From the NCBI GenBank assembly GCA_021397835.1, contig JAJFZO010000230.1, positions 7,186,001-7,250,000 of the forward strand: a stretch of 64,000 nt of DNA. Reading direction: 5' to 3'. This stretch comes from Moringa oleifera (taxonomy: Eukaryota > Streptophyta > Magnoliopsida > Brassicales > Moringaceae). Under the pieces are notes generated by a model. It made no database searches. It saw only the letters and a program-made list of their open reading frames with translations, and was not told where the DNA came from. Position numbers and translations under genes: made by a program. Below, in pieces: positions 57,429-64,000 of this stretch (position 1 is its first letter; the number at the start of each line of letters is the position of its first letter).

Positions 57429-60400
57429 TTAGCCCATCATCTTGTGCAGGAAAAGTAGGATCAGCAACAATATAGAGAACTCAAGCATAAACTTTGGACC
57501 TCTCATGTGTTCAATAATATGCTGCCACCTGTAAGTTCAACCAGTAGATAGCTGCTGATAAAGCCTGTTGTCCATTTCAGGATCTTCATTAAAATCAGAG
57601 TAACGAGCAAAGGAGCAATGATATTCAGTCAAAAGATTAGCCAATGCATCAAAATGAACTAGAGGATCAGGGATGTGAATGCAACTTAACTGGTTGAAGG
57701 AGATGATAAGTTAGCTTTCTATAATGCTATAACATTCACTGATCTGAGTGGGGAAAAATTCAGCACATGAAACACAGCTCGAGACAAATCCACTGTCAAC
57801 GAGAAACAGGAGTTACAAAACTCCTGTGGTCCAGAACAAATTTTGATGTCAAACAACTGAACATGCAGGCCTTTGAATAGCTGGTACTTTACAGACCAAT
57901 CAGTGATACGAGGAAGTGGAAGGCCTGGATTAAAGTGTCTTCCGCTTACTCTCACATGGGGCAGAATCTATCAGGATCCTTCAATTAATTTATGATTAAA
58001 ATTCATCCCAAACATTATAGATAAACCATGCATGCAACTACATTGTTGAGATGTATTCATAGTCAAACATTGAGCCCCAGCAAACAGTAATGTAGGTATA
58101 ATAGCTATCAAAGATACCACAGAAACATATACTTACCAATTTCCTTCAACAGAGAAGCCGCTTTCATTATTAATTTCCTCCTCAGCAAATTCTTCCAATA
58201 TAGCACGCTGCTTTTCATTTATTTCACTAAAGAACATGGGTAAGGTAACAAAAAAAAAAAAAAAAAAACATAGAAATTAGATTCCAAAGCAATCCTAGCA
58301 AAAACCAATTCGAGCCTAAATTTGACATTAATAGGATAATTTTGACATTTTTAATAGCAGTAAAAAAATAAAGAATAATTTTTATATCAGAATAATTTAT
58401 TAATAAACTTCACGAACATAATAGACCTTATGATAAATTATCCCACCACCAATTCAAGTTATTCAACAGATGTACGGAGTAAGTCCAGGGTGCGGAAATT
58501 ATTGACAAGTAAACCCAAATAGGAAACAAATGAAGCCACAAAACAATATAAAATTCTGACTAAAAGAAAGCTTACATAGGGAAGAGTACACGGAAGCGCA
58601 CATATTGATCTCCATGGTCTACAAGAAAACCATGCTTTGGTAGTCCTACAGGAACCTTACAGAATCAGAACAGTTCAATGAGAATAAATACATTCATGCA
58701 GGACAAAAGTATGATATAAACATACCTTTGCCTCTTAGAACAATGACTTGTCCAGGTTGAACCCCCGTTGGTATCTGAGGAGCACATAATTGCAAAGCAT
58801 GGGAAAAGGAATTAGCATGAATGAAAGGTAAGTCGTAATCAAGGCATGAGCTAGAATGATATGATTGTCATAGGAATAGCATGTGAAATTTAACCAACGG
58901 GAACTTCCTTTTAACATAAAACAACTGAGAAATACGGCAATAAATTCTGACAAATATAAGTTAAGACAATATACTTCTGAAATATTATAAATTAGTAATT
59001 GTTAGACTAAATCTTATAATTGGAGAAAGATATCACATTAGACTGATGATAAAGTTGAGTTCAGTGGTGGAAAAAACAAATCTTGCCCGCCAGGCGCATG
59101 GCTGGCAATTCCAATGCCAAAAATCCTCTTATTTATTTAATTTTGTTTCTTTAAGTTCTATATCCTGGGTTCCACATTTTTTACTTCAAGGGGTCCAAAT
59201 TATTGTCTGATTCGCAACAGGTTGCACAACTAAACATGATTAAATTCTACCATTTCAGCCGCTCATAATTGCTCATATAATTTATAGAATATCTGCTCAT
59301 AGTATGAAAATCTTATAATTTCTTTCTTTATCCAACACCATTTCTTTATTGGGTTGAAAAAAGCAATGATGAAATTCCAACAGTCACAGACCCCTTAGCT
59401 TGTAATAGCATGTAAGTGAAACGATAAGAAGCTTCCTTCAAAAAGGAAAGGAAAGTAATAGATTCGTAAAGAAATGAAATAAATAAAAAGGTAATTACTT
59501 TTAATTGTATCTTGCCTGATAATGTTGGCACCTCAAGTTTACCACCTAAAATTGCCTGAAAAAAAAAGAAGAAAATGGATATAAATTTAATTACGAGAAA
59601 TTCAAGTGCAAGCATATGCTATCACAACAAGTCCTAGTAGATGATCTATTCATGAAAAAGTAGCTTTCCAAAAAAAAAGTTGAAGAAAGATAGAATGAGT
59701 CATCATGCAATGCTAATTTAAAGCATGATAAAAAGATCCAGAACATGTGCTTCTGTTTCTGTTTGTGTGCGTGTGCATGTGCATGTGCAATTGTATAGAT
59801 ATACATGCATGTCTTTTTGTGTTTTCATATGCAAGTCTGCCTATTGAAAACCAAAAGTACTTTGAACCATATTTTCTAGATGAGCATAGGACTATCAAAC
59901 ATTTTAAGTAGAATGGGTGGAGGATTAATTTTGCACTTTCAGAGGTAAATAGCATGACATCTACTGAGAGATATGTCTCCCAAAAGCCCCAGGGCTGACA
60001 ATTTTGTAGCCTAAAAGCAAATATAAGCCCAATGAAGACAAAAGTTCACCAGCACAAAATCCCAGAAACCCAATAACTATTACTTTATTGGTTTAGCAAA
60101 AATTAACACATAAAGATGATAACTTGGCAAGTTTAACACTTTTTAAGATTTCGCTAACAAAACAAGCAATAACCATCTTCTGATTATTGCTTCCATTCCA
60201 AAAGTTTGAACATGAAGCACAGGCAGACTGCCAAAGTGCACCTATGCACAAAACTTATGCTAAAATGAGAGGAACCGCACATTTACAAACAAGGATCGTT
60301 GTCCCCACTAACAGTAACAAGTAAGAAGCCATAAGATAACAAAAAGTTCACTAAGAAATGAATAATTAAGGGGAAAAAATTATCTAAAAAAAACAACATA

Positions 60401-63400
60401 TACTTTCATGTCAAATGGAAAATCTTGAAAGAGTCCAGGATATTAGATCTTTTTATAAAAAAGAAAAAGGACAGCTGTGTAGATATTTTACACAAGGATA
60501 TTGTTCTCACTTGTGTAAAGCTAATATTACAGTCCACATAAATATCTGCACCTTCTCTAGTAAAGACTGGGTCGTCGGCAACCTACATAATCAAAAGCAG
60601 AGTTCAGATAGATACAACAATCCCCGACCTACAACTAATATTCTACAGCAACAAGCCGTTCATTATACAAGCTTGTTTAAATTAAGTTCTCGTATTCTGA
60701 TCTTCAAATAGAGATGTAGACATGCTGAAATGACAACTTTAGCCACTCTAGCAAAGGTAGGAGACTATTTGAAGAAGGAAGTTATTATGAAAAGCATATA
60801 ACAACTAACCAAATTGATATTTATGAAGGGAAGAAGGGAAGGAGGGAAGAACAGGAGAAAGCAGCTGCCAAATATCAAAGTTAAACCAAAGGCAGTTTGG
60901 ACTGACTTTTCTTCATAATCATATAAACAAAAATTCTTGTATGCTATTTAACAGGATATTTAATTCTTGACAGGTATGTGCATATATATAGATTATTGAT
61001 ATAGCTTGGTGAGAAGAGAGAGAGAGAGACGAAGAAAGCAAAAAAGAGGTCAATATTTGCACACAGAACCAACAAACCAAGCACAAAAAAGGATAACAAC
61101 AAGAAATGCAGCATCGAATCATTTTTTCTGAAGAGAACTACAGCATGCCACATCCCAATTGAATCGTTACCCAGCAGGCTTTAATTTGATGAACTTATAT
61201 TAATGCCATTTTAGCATCATAAAGAAATGATGTGTTTTGAACCAAACTTTGCATAACTGTCATAAAAATTAGAAAGAAAAGAAAGAAACAAAAACTGTGC
61301 CTTTATTTTGATGTAAAAATTGCCAGGCCGACTTCCTCGTCCCCCAGCATTACCAGCATCAGGGACATGTATTGTATCTCCAGAATCAACACCTAATCCA
61401 AAAATTCAGAAAGAAGATTAACTAAATGAATAAACTTCAAGAGCAAGATCACAAATGAGAACCTTTCCAGTATGAAAGACTGCAGATAGACTGCAAAGCT
61501 CTAAAACAAAAACTCTTCTGTGTTTATTTCTTTGCACCCAGGAATTCAGTAGCCATGTTAAACTTAAAAACACAAATCTCCCTAGCAATACAACTACAAA
61601 AATTAATTTAAAAAAAAAAAGTTACTTCTTAGACATGTTAAATCAATGTGAAATGAGATATAAAGATCTGTCTTTCTCGCAGAGCAGATTTATTTAGCAA
61701 AGAATGCATTGCATTGTCAAGCATTTCAGACGAAACAAGTAATGACAAAGTACTATTACCAAATAATCTAGCAACATAATATGCTTCTAGGGAAATATCA
61801 AGTGATGTAGGCAAGGAATACTAATGAAAAGGCAAGATAATACGATTTTGCAACCCCAACCTTGAAAGAACAATGTATTCATTCTTCAGACTAAAATATC
61901 AATCTCTAACATCTTTTCACTCAGGTTGATAAGAACCACCCCACCCCTACACCCGCTGAACTACAGCTCAAGTGGTTCCACACAAAGAGCAGCTTTAGGA
62001 ACCAACCTGCTGGTATTGTAACTTTAACCTCCTTAGTGCCTTCAACCACCCCTGATCCTCTGCATGACATACAGTATTCCTGAACCAGATGTATAAAGCA
62101 TAGTTGACGCCAGTTACGGAAACAGATTAAAACTGCTTTAACTATGTCTTGAAATTTAAACCAGACCTTAACAATCTGTCTGGTGCCTTTGCATGTGCTA
62201 CATGTTGATGTAAATGGAGGAATTGTAACCTAACCATAAGTGAACAATATTAGACACAAAATGATAGTAATATGACCCACTAATTCCAAATTCATTGGGT
62301 AGAAGGGATTATTCTCAAAAAGTGAACTAATCAGCATTCTTGATCTTCAAAAAACTTACTCTCCCTACACCCCTACAAATCGGACAGACTCTCATTTTGG
62401 CATCAAAAGGGTAGCCACGCCCATCTGCAACAAGATAAACAAGAAAGAAGTAAAACAAGCATTCATTATACAAAGAAATCAGAAAGGAGACAGTATGAGG
62501 AAGCATTTGATGATTGAAGCACTGTTACATAAACTATGTTTTCTGAAAAGGAAAATGTTTATTCACAGAAACAACTAGGGGATATTACGAAAACTATGTT
62601 AATCGAAACAATTTACTGCACTCCATGTTTTGACCAAAAGGTTAAAAGATTTTCTAAGGAGATCAAACTGATGACTTGTCCAATATGATAAAAAATGTAA
62701 GTATCAAGCATAACAAGTAAACACCCAGTGGAGTTTATATGGCCATTTGAACAAATCTCATCTGCAAAGAAAGATTTTACTCTTTTATATGTTAGCTAGA
62801 TGAACAAAAATAAATTATACAAGGATTTGGGGATTTTTTTTTTCCCCGGGGGGTGGATGGTTGCGGGTTGGTTGGGGGAAAGAGAGAGAGAAAAGAAAAA
62901 AGTTGTTGCAATTTGGTTTACTGCCCATCAATTGATGTAGCAGTTTTTGTTACAAGGCTGCTTCTGCCTGTTAGTTCTTTTATTTAAGTTACCAGCGAGG
63001 CAGAAGGTTGGACAGACTACCTGCTATTATGGCTTATGATATAACAAGGTGTCCAGGAGGTATAACCAGGGTTTAGATTCCAGGTTTTTTAAATATATCC
63101 ATGATAGAAGACCAGTCAATTTCTTTGTTTTCCATCTCTATTTTCTCCTTTCAGATGACAAAGTCCCTTTGAACAGACCTTCCCACACCGCAGTTTTTGA
63201 TAGGGCAGAGTAATTATGAGCTCAAGTGACCTTGAAACTTTATTGTTGTTTGTCCACGAATGAGATAAGCAGACAAATCCCCAAATATCTAGAAAGTTAA
63301 AAAGAGACTCTCAGCAACACTGTGTTGTTTCAACAAAATATTCAGAACGAAGTCTCCGCTACAATTTGCCATAAAGGTGATATTTGCCGCTATTATTGTC

Positions 63401-64000
63401 AAAGAAAAGTTCATTGCAAGAATATATTATTTCTACTCACTGCAGGAATCACAGGGAACATATGCATCAAAAGACAGATGTTTTGTGCATCCATTAGCAG
63501 CTTCAGAAAAAGAGAGCAGCAACTCCACCTACAAAATTTTAAATAAAATAGGGGCATGCAATTTAGATAAGCAATAGAAGGAATCATTTTTAGACAAAAT
63601 TAAGTGACTGAACCAGAATAATTTGACCTGAATGTCAGTCGCAAAACGATCAGTTTCATCCTCAAAAATCTGCATGAAATGACTTGGTATCAGTAAATAT
63701 TTTAAGTAATAGACTATCATAATGAATGATGAAATATGGATAATGCAAGATACCTCAGAGAATATTTTGTGAAATGAATCAGAGAAATGAGTTCGGTAAG
63801 CACGTGCAAACCTCTCTGCATCACTAGGATCATATTCTACATTCTCTGTATGTTTAGTGCGCAACTGCAATGAAAATAAAAAATAACAAATTTAACTGAC
63901 AAAGCATCAAACTACCAACAAGGGAGAGGAAGAGGGAAAGAGAAAGAGAGAATTGTCACCCTGTCATATTCTTCCCTTCTATTAGAATCACCCAGTGTCT
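57429..64000 (-). CDS. Mitochondrial-type DnaJ chaperone (type I Hsp40, ATJ1-like), 5' part missing
   Basis: Fourteen exons lie in the window: 64000-63960 (partial), 63864-63754, 63669-63628, 63528-63441, 62424-62360, 62229-62167, 62079-62007, 61392-61301, 60582-60511, 59555-59499, 58774-58726, 58645-58576, 58226-58137 and 57528-57429, for about 337 residues. The visible N-terminal piece TLGDSNRREEYDR is the end of the J-domain. The zinc-finger domain follows with CDSCNGRG, CPICRGVG, CSTCKGTR and CMSCRGSG; the third repeat has Arg in place of the final Gly. The C-terminal substrate-binding domain includes RPGNFYIKIKV, SFTQAILGGKLEVPTLSGK and VLRGKGLPKHG. The last exon adds a hydrophobic tail (EFSILLLILLFL). 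It should assist Hsp70 folding. Mitochondrial placement is inferred from similarity to ATJ1, as the targeting region is outside. The intron after 61301 starts with GC. Confidence 0.9.
58250..58268. repeat. Poly-A tract in a DnaJ intron
   Basis: A run of about 19 A lies in the intron between the exons ending at 58576 and starting at 58226. On the coding strand it is a T-run shortly before the acceptor and could serve as part of the polypyrimidine signal. Confidence 0.9.
60583..61300 (-). other. GC-AG intron of the DnaJ gene
   Basis: The upstream exon must end with the AAG of YIKIK and the next must begin with the GTT of VADD to keep frame and the conserved run. At that boundary the donor reads AAG/GCACAG, while the acceptor is a normal TTATGTAG. 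No GT nearby keeps the frame. GC-AG introns are a known minor class in plants. Confidence 0.7.

Noticed and set aside
1..64000. tRNA, rRNA, CRISPR array and intact transposon coding genes
   Set aside because: No tRNA with matching A and B boxes, no rRNA-like block, no regularly spaced repeats and no transposase, integrase or reverse-transcriptase motif was seen on either strand by eye.

Overview
This window is nuclear DNA from a flowering plant, most likely a eudicot. Its genes are split by short GT-AG introns, the intergenic DNA is very AT-rich with simple repeats, and the protein families are typical of land plants (arabinogalactan protein, uclacyanin, ATL RING-H2 ligases, group Ia bHLH, DETOXIFICATION/MATE carriers, purine permease). 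I cannot name the species from sequence alone. There is no operon logic: each gene has its own promoter, and neighbours are mostly unrelated in function.

Layout. 0-3.3 kb: a classical arabinogalactan protein (+) and a GPI-anchored uclacyanin (-). 3.3-8.1 kb: about 5 kb with no gene I can support. 8.1-12.9 kb: two genes on the minus strand, a two-RRM organelle-targeted (probably chloroplast) RNA-binding protein (4 exons, 300 aa) and a conserved coiled-coil protein of unknown role (6 exons, 330 aa). 15.8-17.0 kb: an ATL51/52-like RING-H2 ligase with no introns. 17-23.3 kb: intergenic, with a diverged tandem duplication at 20.2-20.56 kb. 23.3-24.6 kb: a bHLH96-like transcription factor (-). 24.6-33.3 kb: a gene-poor stretch holding a foldback element and a small GC-rich island. 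33.3-34.5 kb: a second ATL, of the ATL6/ATL31 type. 37.1-40.3 kb: a 2-oxoglutarate/Fe(II) dioxygenase (4 exons) and an ANTH-domain clathrin adaptor (no introns). 40.6-48.75 kb: a tandem pair of MATE transporters (-), 8 exons each, with six internal exons of identical length. 48.8-54.4 kb: gene-poor, but with a decayed class III peroxidase fragment at 51.1-51.45 kb. 54.4-55.8 kb: a purine permease (+, 2 exons). 57.4-64.0 kb: 14 exons of a mitochondrial-type DnaJ (type I Hsp40, ATJ1-like) on the minus strand; its N-terminus and most of its J-domain lie beyond the window.

Points most worth a second look. (1) Intron 2 of both MATE paralogs is a multiple of three, free of stop codons and begins directly in a CT repeat, so retention would keep the protein in frame (exitron-like). 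(2) The DnaJ gene needs a GC-AG intron. (3) The last exon of the DnaJ gene encodes a hydrophobic tail. (4) A roughly 540-bp inverted repeat lies upstream of the first ATL gene; a related AT-rich sequence sits inside an intron of one MATE gene, and a second foldback family has two copies. (5) The peroxidase relic had not been picked out as any open gene. I did not find a convincing novel multi-gene system. All exon boundaries were read by eye from splice signals, reading frame and remembered family similarity, and have not been checked against transcripts.
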